From Maea johnstoni (taxonomy: Eukaryota; Annelida; Polychaeta; Spionida; Magelonidae): a DNA stretch of 64,000 nucleotides. A program made the position numbers and the translations under genes. Location of the stretch: assembly GCA_963942565.1 (NCBI GenBank), contig OZ012684.1, forward strand, positions 63,891,075 to 63,955,074, read 5' to 3'. Numbering within the stretch: position 1 is the first letter of the stretch; each line of letters starts with the position of its first letter. Below the pieces are notes generated by a model. That model was given only the letters and a program-made list of their open reading frames with translations. It made no database searches and was not told the origin of the DNA. Positions 10,701-21,329 of this stretch are shown here, one piece after another.

Positions 10701-13700
10701 AATGCAGGCAATTCTTTTAATTTTCTTTTAATCCATACAGAAACATGTGACATTTCAATAACACTTTATTATATGGAATAAAGAAAAAACTTAAAATTAA
10801 AAAATCTTAAATTAACTAAGCTAAGTGTGAGTGGTATTTTCAGTCCTTGGATTCAAATACTTTGATAATGATTCTAGATACAAATTAGTATATACACCAT
10901 ACCTTTTGTCTTGCAGAGTTCTCACAGAATCCATGTTGAATATCAGGTGGAAGTGTCGGATATCCTGACACCAGTTCAGTACAAAAAGTGTGGCAAGGTA
11001 GAGGAACAACTTGTTTTCAAAGATAAGGATGGCAAGACATCATCCGTAGCCTTCTCAGGTAGGGATTGACACCTTAAATACTTTCTCAATGGATTTCACA
11101 TTTCATATGTATCAGTTTCTATTTAAGCCCTTATCCTGCTAACCACAACAATTGTCGTGGTGTGCAGCAGTGCTCATAGGTTTCGCAGCAGGATAAGGGT
11201 TAGTACATTTTGATAACTTTGAGGTACAAGAGGCAAAGTGGTTATTTTGTTATTGCAGTAATTCACAGACATATTTGATACCAGAAGTAGAGTATTGTTA
11301 TGATATGTGTTTCCACTTGTTTTTTATTAGGGGGATGGCCTGTGTATGTACGCCTGACCAATGGCAAGCTGTATGGTTGTGATCTCATAATAAGTGCAAC
11401 AGGAGTTATACCAAATATACAGCCATTTGTGGAGGGGAATGATGTAAGTAATAGTGGTTCAATCATCCAATTCTTGCTGATTGTTTAAGCGCCCAAAAAG
11501 ATAGCCGATTGAGCGATTATAATCAATTTTGTGGATCCAAAAGTACTGACTGAAATGTAGAAGTAATTGGAATATGTAAGTCCCTTTATATTGAAATTAA
11601 TAAACTTTTGTACGTCAGGAGAGACTTCAAATGAGTAATTGATAGAGTTTTTTTGTATTTTAGCCTCGAAATTGTGAGTAAATATTTCAGTAGCATCTGG
11701 CGTATTGTTATACTCTGAGGATATTCCTGATGTGTGTAGTTTAGCAGCAACCATGCATATTGAGTGTGAGATATCTCAAACAAAGGGGCATGTGAATTTT
11801 TTTCAAGGGAGACTACAATATACTCAGGTCACAACCATGATCATGTATTTCCTTATTGAAATAAGGCATAGTAGCCTTATACAATGACAGGAATTATGTT
11901 GGGATGAAAAAATAATTATATATTTGAAAATGACATTTTAAGTAATTACTCTGAGGGGTAATTTATGAGGGTTTAGTTGTCCAGATGATTCCCAGACCCC
12001 TTGCTGACTACGACTAGGGTGAAGATTCTGTAGCCAAACTGAAAGCCTCTCCTGATAAAATGGATTCTCGTTGAACATTTATTCTTTCTTTATGGTGAGT
12101 TTGATGTTAATATATCTGTGCTTTTCCTAGCTGAAGGTGTCTGATGATGGAGGGATCCTGGTTGATGATAAGATGCAGACGAGTGTGCCAGATGTCTATG
12201 CTGCCGGGGATGTCTGCACGGCGGGTTGGGAACCTGCACCACAGTGGATACAGGTCAGTTAGCACATTAATGCGCACTGCCGCTAAATAAGGGGCCTGAC
12301 AATTTTGATGAAATCTTGCTGCAAATGCATTAATAGAAACATTTTTGAAAGAACATTGTTGATCCAAACATTACCGACAAATATTTTTTTTAATCATTCT
12401 CAATTCTGAAGTTATTTTTATAGATCAATTTCTTGAGGAACTCGTAAATGTTAATGGTTTAAAAGGGTACCAAAGGTAGCAAAGGTTGTAGATATTTACT
12501 TGTCAAGCTAGCAATGCTAGGCATGGTCTATTTTTGCTTTCCTTTTGATATCCTCATAAAGGACCAAGTGCTTGCAGTGGCATTCTTTTTTTCAGTACTG
12601 TCTAAAACGACAGAAATAAGTGCCCCAACTTGGGTCTGACTTTCGGTCTATCATCTTCGGGACCTATGAACTCGCCAAGGGTCAAAAATGAATACACCTC
12701 ATCTCACAATTTTGGTTCCTATATATTGCTTTTTAGGGAACCTCTATTTCTTACTTCATAAGTTAACTGAGTAGTCTTTGACTACGCACAATCAAAAATA
12801 ATGTTGAAAGAAAAATAAGTTATAGATATACATGTATAATTCAATTTAGATATTTAAGATGTTAGATTATGAATTCCTTCAAGTTATTATTATTGTGTTT
12901 TTAGATGCGACTGTGGTCACAGGCAAGACAGATGGGGCACTATGCAGGAAAATGTATGATTGCACACAACAGTGGAGAAGATATCTATGTTGATTTCTGC
13001 TTTGAACTCTTTTCTCATGTCACAAAGTTTTTTGGTTATAAGGTAGGCTATTCTCTTTATTGTTTTTTTACTCAGTAACTTTTTTCCAAATATTTCTATT
13101 ATAAAAATGGATCATGCAATTTTATCCAATTACTATAGTAGACTATCAGATTTTATATAATTCAGCAAATAGCATCCCATTTAAAAACCTAAAAACTATG
13201 AATATTTTTTCAAATTATTGAGGGGTGACAAGATAACTCTTTCTCAATGATGTGATCAACTCTGATGACCAATGCTTTATTCCAAAGGTCTGTCATGGGC
13301 ATTTTGTTTTGTTTTTACCAAGAAGTAGAGCACCACTTGTCAGCAAGATATCTTTATGTACTCCAATCTTCCCTGAAATGCTATAGTTTGTAAGACATTG
13401 AACATATCTACATTCTTTGACATTAATTTCACCTTGATTCCTTTTTATGGGGGGGGGGGGACTTTCAGGATATGGGTTAAAGACTGACGCTATATAAAGA
13501 ATGCCACATATGTTGAGATCCAAATTATGTATGAATATTATTTCTATATTTGATTTACTCTATATTTTTCCAGGTTATTCTGCTAGGACTATTCAATGCT
13601 CAAGGATTGGGTGATAACCATGAGTTACTGTTGAGGGTCAGTAAAGGTAAGTTTGAAAGAGTTGGAAAATGATTGAAAATCTAGAGTATAAAGAGCGGCA

Positions 13701-14223
13701 GAAACATTAATGGGTGTAAGTTATCTATTGTTTGAGTTTGTTTTTGAATTTTCTTTCATGTGTGTGTAATGAGTGATATTTCAGCTTATGTAAGCAGATT
13801 AAATTTTTCAAATAATATTTTGTTATCTAATACAATTATCATTGATGTAACAAACTTTGCAATATGTAATAAAAATCAAATGTATGAATTATATGGAGAC
13901 ATTAGAGCCCCATCAATTAGTATCTAAAAAGTAATTCACATTGCACTGTTTGTTTATCATTAATTTTAGATTTCTTCAATGTATTTTTCCGCTGAACCTT
14001 GTTACTAGAACCTTTTATCTCTTATTTCCTCTTTCCTTGTGATACAGGCATGGAATATGTGAAGGTGGTCATGAAAGATGGCCGCATGCAAGGTTGCATA
14101 CTGGTCGGGGAAACAGACTTGGAAGAGACTTTCGAAAACCTGATCCTCAACCAGATGGATCTGAGTGTGTACGGCGAAGATTTGCTGGATCCTGGTATAG
14201 ACATAGAGGATTATTTTGACTGA
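4795..14223 (+). CDS. PYROXD1: PYROXD1, FAD-dependent pyridine nucleotide-disulfide oxidoreductase (12 exons, first exon off-window)
   Basis: Exons read from frame and GT/AG sites: 4795-4878, 5284-5403, 7547-7618, 7985-8115, 8869-9029, 10461-10549, 10917-11058, 11331-11443, 12131-12253, 12905-13042, 13574-13646, 14048-14223 (stop TGA). Every junction keeps phase; total 1422 nt, 473 residues plus stop. The human protein is about 500 residues, so only about 28 N-terminal residues, carrying the first FAD-binding GxGxxG loop, are missing and should lie left of base 1. Visible landmarks: NAD(P)H-binding [10 protein letters not shown] near residues 125-134, ISATGVIPN at 287-295, FAD-contacting [11 protein letters not shown] at 323-333, and the family's very conserved end [10 protein letters not shown]...DIEDYFD. 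Known of the family: a class I pyridine nucleotide-disulfide oxidoreductase without the usual redox-active cysteine pair, reported to protect the RtcB tRNA ligase complex from oxidation and mutated in human myopathy. Nothing looks broken. Identity is secure. Confidence 0.96.
5437..5495 (-). mobile_element. SINE 3'-tail fragment
   Basis: Read on the minus strand, GCGATATAACCTAAGCTGTT followed by GAAAGCGAC and AATTCCTTAC is shared with 28623-28695. It is the kind of tail used by tRNA-derived SINEs in marine invertebrates. The head of the element is missing. Confidence 0.5.
6100..7132 (+). mobile_element. LINE-type 3' end with (TTCAA)n tail
   Basis: The stretch ends TTACAGCCAATAAAGATTCA and runs into four TTCAA-like repeats (about 7108-7130), a common terminus for LINEs of the I/Jockey and CR1 groups. 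No reverse transcriptase frame survives upstream, so only the untranslated 3' part is claimed and the left limit is approximate. Two copies of TCTGCCACTAGATGGCG lie inside (about 6512 and 6797). Confidence 0.45.
6515..6813 (+). promoter_or_regulatory. Pair of CTCF-like motifs
   Basis: GCCACTAGATGGCG occurs at 6515-6528 and GCCACTAGATGGCGC at 6799-6813. Both fit the core consensus of the zinc-finger protein CTCF, which exists in bilaterians. Binding is inference; the duplicate may simply be part of the surrounding transposon. Confidence 0.35.
8372..8682. mobile_element. hAT-type MITE (family A, copy 4)
   Basis: TATCGGAA (8364-8371) and CATCGGAA (8683-8690) form an 8-bp target duplication with one mismatch. 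Inside, CTTAGCCAGCAGGTCTGGGTG faces CACCCAG...CTGGCTAAGACCCTG. The 311-bp body matches 4399-4691 along its length and has no coding capacity. Confidence 0.85.
9828..10142. mobile_element. DNA-transposon MITE with CAGGGCTCGACGC ends
   Basis: CAGGGCTCGACGCTAA at the left and TTAGGGTTGAGGCCTG at the right are imperfect inverted repeats, and CTACG sits outside both ends (9823-9827, 10143-10147). The interior repeats GGGCCAGTAAACATT-like words in both orientations. Size and ends suggest a hAT-like non-autonomous element; the short flanking repeat leaves the superfamily open. Confidence 0.65.
10206..10350 (+). repeat. Dispersed repeat family C, copy 1
   Basis: Begins ATGGCCAAAA and continues with a diverged block ending near AACAAATC. 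It is one of at least four related copies (12292-12430, 19571-19720, and 60250-60398 on the minus strand). Terminal repeats could not be fixed. Confidence 0.5.
11126..11201. repeat. 76-bp fold-back with nested palindrome
   Basis: AGCCCTTATCCTGCT (11126-11140) pairs with AGCAGGATAAGGGTT (11187-11201), 14 of 15 positions. Between them ACCACAACAATTGTCGTGGT is itself a near palindrome. It is probably a tiny MITE or its remnant, lying in a PYROXD1 intron and therefore transcribed as a hairpin. Confidence 0.7.
12292..12430 (+). repeat. Dispersed repeat family C, copy 2
   Basis: CTGACAATTTTGATGAAATC followed by GAAACATTTTTGAAAGAACA aligns by eye with the copy at 19571. It starts just after PYROXD1 exon 12131-12253. 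Confidence 0.45.
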
Positions 14224-14610
14224 TCCTATGATGCCATGAGATGAAGTCATGAACGCACAAGTATTTTATAGACATTCTGCATGGCTCATTTGGAGAAGAT
14301 TGATGTTGTTGAATAAGGGGACTCCTAGATAATAACTTTTTCATCCAGCAAGGTGATGAAGAGTTCTGTGAGCTAACGAGTGCCAGTTGCCACGCTAATG
14401 ACACACAGAATGATAAGAGAGTGGAATCTGTCCCAGGGGAGTCTTAAAGGTCTCTTTACTCATGGAGATTTTACCTAAGAATTTTATTTGACCATTTTAG
14501 CACTAAGGCATACACAGGCACACAGCAAAAAATTGATGATCTCTTTAATACGGCCATTGTATTATTACGATGCTATACAATGTATGTAACAAGCTCTTAC
14601 ACTCATCATA

Positions 14611-14817
14611 TACTGTATACCGTGTTAATATTGCGCATATAAAATAATGCGCTCGGCAGACAACTGCCATTAATGCGCAGTTTAATTATTGCGCACTGAT
14701 AACCTCTGGCTTTGTGCCGACAGCTAAAGTTGTGTGATGCGCAGTTAAAATAATGCGGACTTCATGGCTGCGCAAAGTACGCATTAAACTGCCGCAATAT
14801 TAACACGGTATACAGTA
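14611..14817. mobile_element. Tc1/mariner-type MITE, perfect 24-bp TIRs
   Basis: The left end starts TACTGTATACCGTGTTAATA and the right end is its exact reverse complement over 24 bases. With TA as duplicated target, the mobile part is 14613-14815. The interior repeats TAATGCGC in both orientations so the whole unit can fold back. It lies about 390 bp past the PYROXD1 stop and may be within the mRNA. Confidence 0.9.
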
Positions 14818-17800
14818 ACAGGCTTATAGAAATGTTGCTCTACAAGCTTATGGGAAATGCTTGTACAGGCATCATAAGAATAACATGCCTGTACGGCACC
14901 CCTGATAATTACAGGCTTCTACAGGTATTGTGATAATGATAGTTAGCATCATCTTACAGGCTTGTAGCAAAAGACAATCATCACACAATCATCCATTCAT
15001 GTGCCTGTACAGGTTTGGTTTGAAAATGGCTTTACAGGCATCATCATACAGAGGGTCTATACAGCTGTTGTGCAACACTGATACGGGATTGTCAATTTTC
15101 TCCTGTGTATATACAATCATGTTAATACCCCATTGCCTGTATTGTTCTCACATAATGTATTGAACTCATTACCTAGATTACAACTATTTACAAGAGACCA
15201 AAATATTGTTTGAAGGCAATGATATTCCAGTATTGAAATCACTCAAGAAACACCTTTTCTTAAAACTAATCATAAAGTTGCCTATTTGTAAGCAATTCGA
15301 GATAGAATGAAGGCCTTTTCCATGGTTGGGAATCAGGCCAATCTTTCCTCAAACTTTATCAACAGTAAGACTAGAAACTGAATGTATCCAAGAATGCAAT
15401 ACCTTTCAGGGCAAAATTTTCACTTTTCAGGAGAAAATGTGAATCATGCACATTAATATTTCATAGATCTACGCCTACTAAAGTTTAAGGATATAAGATT
15501 TTTTCTGAGATTTTTTTGATCAGTTTATTAGTTGGGGCAAGTTGTATTGGTTAAAATTTGTTTGGAAATAGGACTGAGTCTCAATGCTTAGAACCCTAAA
15601 TGTGCAATAAATAGATGAACAATTATGGGGGATTTAGGCTATTTTTGGAATTGTGTCTTTGAACATATGGCAATACTCATAATGCCCTTGTGTGTTGTTA
15701 GTGTTTACTCCATTAATTCTGTGATAGGGTGTAGGAACAATGATTGTCAAGATAAAGATGGAGTTCTGTGGCAGTATTTAGTGGGCATTGTGCGATAGAG
15801 CGATGGTATCTCCACTCTAGTATCCCCCAGTCATCATTCAGGAATTCTACAAAATATTACACATTTCTTACTCAGCTTTATCCACTTTTTCCCCTCTAGT
15901 GATCTGCAATTTGATCATCTCTCTTAAACAAAGCTGCTATTTTTTTTTAAAGTATTTGGTGTGAAATTGTGCTAGGAGGTCTGCTTTTTAAAGGTTCTGG
16001 AATTGCTCTCCTTGAGCTATTCATTCATGGTAAGCCCATTCTTCAAAATTTTTAAGAGTGAAAAGGACAGTTAAAGTTAGAAAGACAGCTCATAGAACCA
16101 AAACTTTGTATAAAATTGTTAATGTTCATAGGACAAGTTGATGTACAAAGTCAACACCTAGCCCTCAAATTCAAGCTCTTTGGTTAACTTGTGAACGATA
16201 CCCATCAAATATTTTCTGCAAATTTTGCCAATTATGTAGATCAGACAACACATATGCTTGGAAAATCACTGGATGAACAGTTGTAGCAACTTAACTGACA
16301 TGACGCGGAAGTCTGCGAGACCTTTCTTCTGTGATCAATGCACTATGATCTACCTTTTATGGCAATTGTAGATTTGTATATAATCTTCTTTACCCAACTG
16401 CTGAGTGATGAAATCACTTTGATATGAAACTGTTTTAGTGTGCTGTGTACCATGAACATACCATTTTAGATTACTGTCTGGATAATTACAAAAATGCATT
16501 TCATGTTGATTATACACAAATTCTTTTCTTAAGCTGGGTTTGACCTTAACGGGCGTGAATGCACCTGGATTTTTGGATCTGTGTCGAGAATATATGGGCC
16601 TAGGCGCCTAATTCGTGCCACATGTTTAAATCTAAAGTTGCCAAAATGTGGGCAAGGAACTTACCTTTATACGGTTCTTAAAATATCATTATACCGGCTA
16701 TCTTCTCAGGTAAACAAATCACCTCCATTTTGAAATTATCTGAAATCATGTTCTAGACCAGATTATGAACAAGCTTTCAGATGAGTTCACAATGGTGGTG
16801 TTTCGTTTTACAGAGGTGGTGGCATTTCACATGTAAAAAGTCTTTTTAGTCTTTGACCATGTATTGAGTATATTAATTAATGGTACAAAGCCGACTAAGA
16901 CTATCATATTCCATCTTACAACACAAACTCTGTCTAAGGATACTTTTGAAAAGCTGGGATATTGGCATCAATAAAGATTAGTTAATAAAGACAGTTACAC
17001 ACATTATATTTATACTTATTACAATCAAGGCCAGTGTCATTCAGTATTAGAGATAACAGATAATACAAATTCATTGCTTTCTTTTTGAAAAAAGTATTAG
17101 AAATCATTATCTGTGTGTAAAGGGTATTATCTGTTTTTCAGAGGAAAAAGGAAAGGAGGTAGCAAACATATTAGCTATATTAGCTCCCGGAATCCTGTTA
17201 AGATGTTTTTATAGTAGAACTGGTGCTAAAGACTGTTTCCTACAGTGAAATGTTTGTATTTGAATTGTTAGGGTATGTGTAGTGTTTAGATAATGAATTC
17301 ATGGATCAGTCTAGTATGGATAGAATTGAAATCTCTGTTAATAAGTTTTGTATCTACTCTGAATAAGAAATGCTTGATGAATTTTAAACACTTTCTAGTC
17401 TGTATAAAGAGACATCCATATGTCTGTGATTCATGACTTACTAAATGGCAACGTTTAATATTGCGAAGTACTACTGTATGCCTTACCAGCACTGTCTTGC
17501 CACAGTAAAAATAGAAATATATGACTACTCATAAAACTGCCATTGTAGTGCCTTTCTAGATGAGTATTGTATAAAACTCAAGTCTGCATGTGGTGCTGTA
17601 AATGGATAGATCTAGAGAGTCAATTGGATACTTAAGTTTAATGTCTCCACTTGTTGAAACCTGATCTGTGTTCATAGAATGAGAGATATGTGAGTCTTAA
17701 GCATTAGTTAGGACATCTATATGTAATACATCTCTCACAAACATTTATCTTTGGATTAATCTTATCCATACTACTAACCTTTTGTGATGTTTGTCATGAC

Positions 17801-19570
17801 ATTTGGAACCTTGGTGTCTCATTCTGTGCAATTTTTGTTTGTCCCTTGCTCTATAATTCCATGCACTTTGTGTTAGAATGATGAATCTGCAAATATCAAC
17901 AGCCATGGAAAATGCCATGTTATATGGAATTGAAGATGCCACCAAATACTAGTAAGTGGGTTACAGGCAGCAAAGTTATGATATTCTGCTATCTAATATG
18001 CTGGTGTGTGGAATGAGATATTCATGTTGATATTCATAGGACAAGGGTATGAGAGAGGTGTTTAGTATAATAAAGGGGTTCACTCTTTATTGTCCACCTA
18101 GACAAAAGATTATGCTGATTTCTCCAAAGTATATGTATGTTATGCATTTAGCTTTTATATCTATCTCAGCAACATGGACTGTTTGATGTTTTTGATAATT
18201 TCTTCTACTAGAGGTATTACAGTATGATATGATTGTGTCTTTTGATGTGCTCTACCTATTATCAGATTTTTTGCAACAGTATTTGTAATAACATTCCGTG
18301 CTAATCTGTTTAGTTGATGTTCTTGATTCAATGGTAACCAGTACTTTGTTTAATTATTATTTAAGATTTGCTGCCTTATGATTTATTTTTGTCATCTTTG
18401 ACTGCGATTCAAATTAAGTTCATGGAATGGAGATTAAGAGAATGAAATTGCTTTGTATATGAAACTTGATTCCCAGCTATGCTTTCTCAAAAAGAACATT
18501 TTGGTATTCTCTAAAACTACTATTCATCGCCAACTATCTGGCTTAAGGTTGAGATCAGTCTCTCTGGTGTCATAGACTGTGAGGAAATACTATGGGTATA
18601 CTGTCATGTGCCTGATGCTAACATGTAATCACATTATCACAGGTAAACTGTATATGACATGCCCAATTCTAACATGTAATAGTGGTTGTAAAGCATGTCA
18701 CATGTCTGACACACATACCCTGTTGTGTCTTGTGTAATCATTCCAGAGTTGCTTTAGTTTCATAGCCATTTTATTGATTGCTATGATCAACTCTTACCTA
18801 TGAGTGTGCCACTGCAATACTGGAAATACACTTTCTCATAGATGGTATCAAAGAGAAAGCATGGTAGAGGTGTTATGCTTTGATTGTTATTTATGATTTA
18901 GATATGATACATAAACAAATCTAAGGCATGCAGCATAAGCACATTGGAACTTTGAGCGAATAAAGAGCTGTGCTCTAATTGTATCTTGCAATAATATTAA
19001 GTGCAGATACAATGCTATTGTAATGCTCATTTAAACTATGTAGGTTCTTTGCAGTTTGTTTGGATGGTAGAATATTGTTTAATGGATTTGTTGAATACAT
19101 GATATCTTTTTCCTGTGTCTACTAATCCTCTTACTTGCAATTCTTTTTGCACCAACCCCCCCCCCCCCCCCCCTCCCCAATTGCTCAAGACATATACTAT
19201 GTCAAAATGATTTGCATTTGAACTTAGCTCTGTACAGTAATTATTATAGCCTCAAACTGATATCTTTTTCTATGCATATGTTTTTGATCATATCACTCTC
19301 TTCTACTATGAATTATTTTTAGATATTCTTTGTTTGCATGGGTTTTTCCTCACTATTGAGATAGCCAAGTTTGTTATGTGGAACTAGATACTTCTATATA
19401 CTTTGTATGTTGCCTGTTTTGTTGTTTGATAAAACAGTATTTTGCCTAAAAAGGCTAAAGTTGGAATGTTTGTTAGGTTTTGATTTGTATTGGTCCAAAT
19501 GGAGTAGTATTTGTTAATCATCTAATAGTATTTTGAAGCTTTGGTTATTTGACACCTATTCACTCTCAGA

Positions 19571-19720
19571 ATGGCCAAAACAGCTTGACCGTTTTGATGG
19601 TATCCTTCAAAAAGCATAGAAAATATTTGAAAGAGAAATGTTAGAACTCAACCAGCAATTCTCTTACAAATATTCTGTAGAAATATTCCCAAGATATCAA
19701 AAAGTTTCATAGAACCAGAA
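19571..19720 (+). repeat. Dispersed repeat family C, copy 3
   Basis: ATGGCCAAAACAGCTTGACC begins a 150-bp block that contains GAAAATATTTGAAAGAGAAA. The reverse complement of 60250-60398 shares both words in the same order. Confidence 0.6.
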
Positions 19721-20714
19721 TGAACTCAACTCATTCTTGCCTGAATTCCTTTAAATGGAAAGTGTTGTTTGACTAATGAAATACTTTTGAAAATACCCTT
19801 ACAGACAAATGACTGGCACCCTATCATTAAAGGTTTGTGTACAAGTGTCCTTTCTAGGCTTGAGTCTTAGATGAGATGGTTCTCCAGAAAGTCAATAGAT
19901 ATCTATCTCCAGGAAAGACAATCCTGCACAGCATACAGGAGGGTGCCTGTTAAAGAGCCTGTTTGAGACTTGAGCAATGTATAGGACAGGTCTCTGCTCT
20001 CAGCCAATGGGGCTTTTGCAGCCAATAGGGTGCAGACAGTTGCAATGGGTTTTCCTTCCACAGAGAGCAGAACTTTTGGTGTTGCTGGTTTAACTGTTAA
20101 AGACTCCAACATTATCCGTATATCCATACTCATATGTCTAGTCAACAATATTGACTGGTCCAGGCCAAGCTCTGGTGCACATTATCATTTATATCCTTAT
20201 TTTTGCTCAACACTTATATGGAGGAGCTAAGCTCTCTGTTACCTTATTATGAAGCCTATTTGTTGATTGAGAATTTGATAGGGTAGATATGGCTTAGAAT
20301 GATTTTTGTGTCAACTATCTTTGCAATGTTATACCTTCTTGCGTGTGCATGCTTGATTGAGATCTTTTCTATTTATTGTTGAATTAGAACTTGACTAGTT
20401 TAACTATTTTTGTGATTGCATTTTATAAAATCAGGAATTTGAAAACTCTTCTGTAAATAAATGCTTTCACAAGATGAATATTGTTGTCATTATGTGTTCT
20501 TTTTATGCTTAAGATAGTAAGAAAGAAAGTGTTTCACCACCTTAACCTATTGAACTCTCTTCTCTCCACCAGCCAGTCCGTATATCTGTCCATAAGCTTT
20601 TACTCTGTGGAATTTCAATTTTCATCACTTTTCTGCTATATTGCTACGAAGTCATGACTATCCAGTTGTAAGTGGTGTAGGAAAATTAAGTACCCGGCAA
20701 AAATATAGCCTATC

Positions 20715-20850
20715 CTCAAGTCATTGGCAACTTTCTCACATGCTGCGGACGTGATTCAAATCCGGGAAGTGTCGAGAAACAGCTAGTAGTCAGTGGCAAT
20801 GCCTTAAACCACAGAGCCATCAGGGCAGGACCCTCCCACTGATGCTGAGT
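20715..20850 (-). mobile_element. tRNA-derived SINE head
   Basis: On the minus strand a box A-like TGGCTCTGTGGTTTAAGG and box B-like GATTTGAATCA sit at tRNA spacing, followed by GCATGTGAGAAAGTTGCCA. The plus-strand copy at 29735 shares GGCATTGCCAGTGACT and the box B region. This is a SINE relic, not a working tRNA gene. Confidence 0.65.
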
Positions 20851-21329
20851 ACTTCTGGTGTCATACATGTAATACTCAATTTCAGTTGTGGTTACTCGTA
20901 TCATGGCAGCCGATCCAAGGGTCCAGAAATTCTTGTTGGCTTTTATTTCAAATAATATACACTGTATAACCACAGAATGTGCATTTTGCTTAGTTGTATG
21001 TAGGAAGTTCGCTTATACAAAACATCCATTCTTGACCATAATAATAATAATGTTGAAACTTATCTGATAACTTGGCATGCTAGCCAGAGTTTGAGACCCT
21101 TTTGAGACTTGCGAAGTTGTGAAAGTATTTCTTCTAATGTGCAAATATGGTATCATTTGACTTATCATTGATACCAACAGAATAACTTGAGAACATTGAT
21201 GGGGGAAGTTGGATTCACAGGGATGAACTGCGCTAGCGAGGGTCTCCTTTTTTAACTTGTGGTCTTCTGACCTGTTTTATTATAGGGGAATACAGATGAT
21301 AAGTTTTAGCAGGTTTTGGTATTATTATT

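Larger units (their letters stand above)
7619..14047 (+). other. Remaining PYROXD1 introns
   Basis: Introns run 7619-7984, 8116-8868, 9030-10460, 10550-10916, 11059-11330, 11444-12130, 12254-12904, 13043-13573 and 13647-14047. Beyond the elements listed separately they hold a direct repeat at about 9222-9262 (TTTTTATCAAAAGTA twice), a short (TA)n at 8799-8812, a G-run at about 13449-13460, and otherwise ordinary AT-rich sequence. Confidence 0.7.
14224..21329 (+). other. 3' flank of PYROXD1, probably including its 3' UTR
   Basis: No coding exon is seen for 7 kb. Possible polyadenylation signals AATAAA lie at 15606, 16970, 16984, 18959 and 20456 on the plus strand; which is used cannot be told. 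The stretch contains a MITE (14611), a family C repeat (19571), a C-run at about 19157-19173 and a minus-strand SINE (about 20715-20850). The rest is T-rich and unremarkable. Confidence 0.5.

Noticed and set aside
20716-20973. tRNA gene suggested by box A/B-like words
   Set aside because: No acceptor stem or cloverleaf could be folded; a second copy with SINE body and tail shows it is a SINE.
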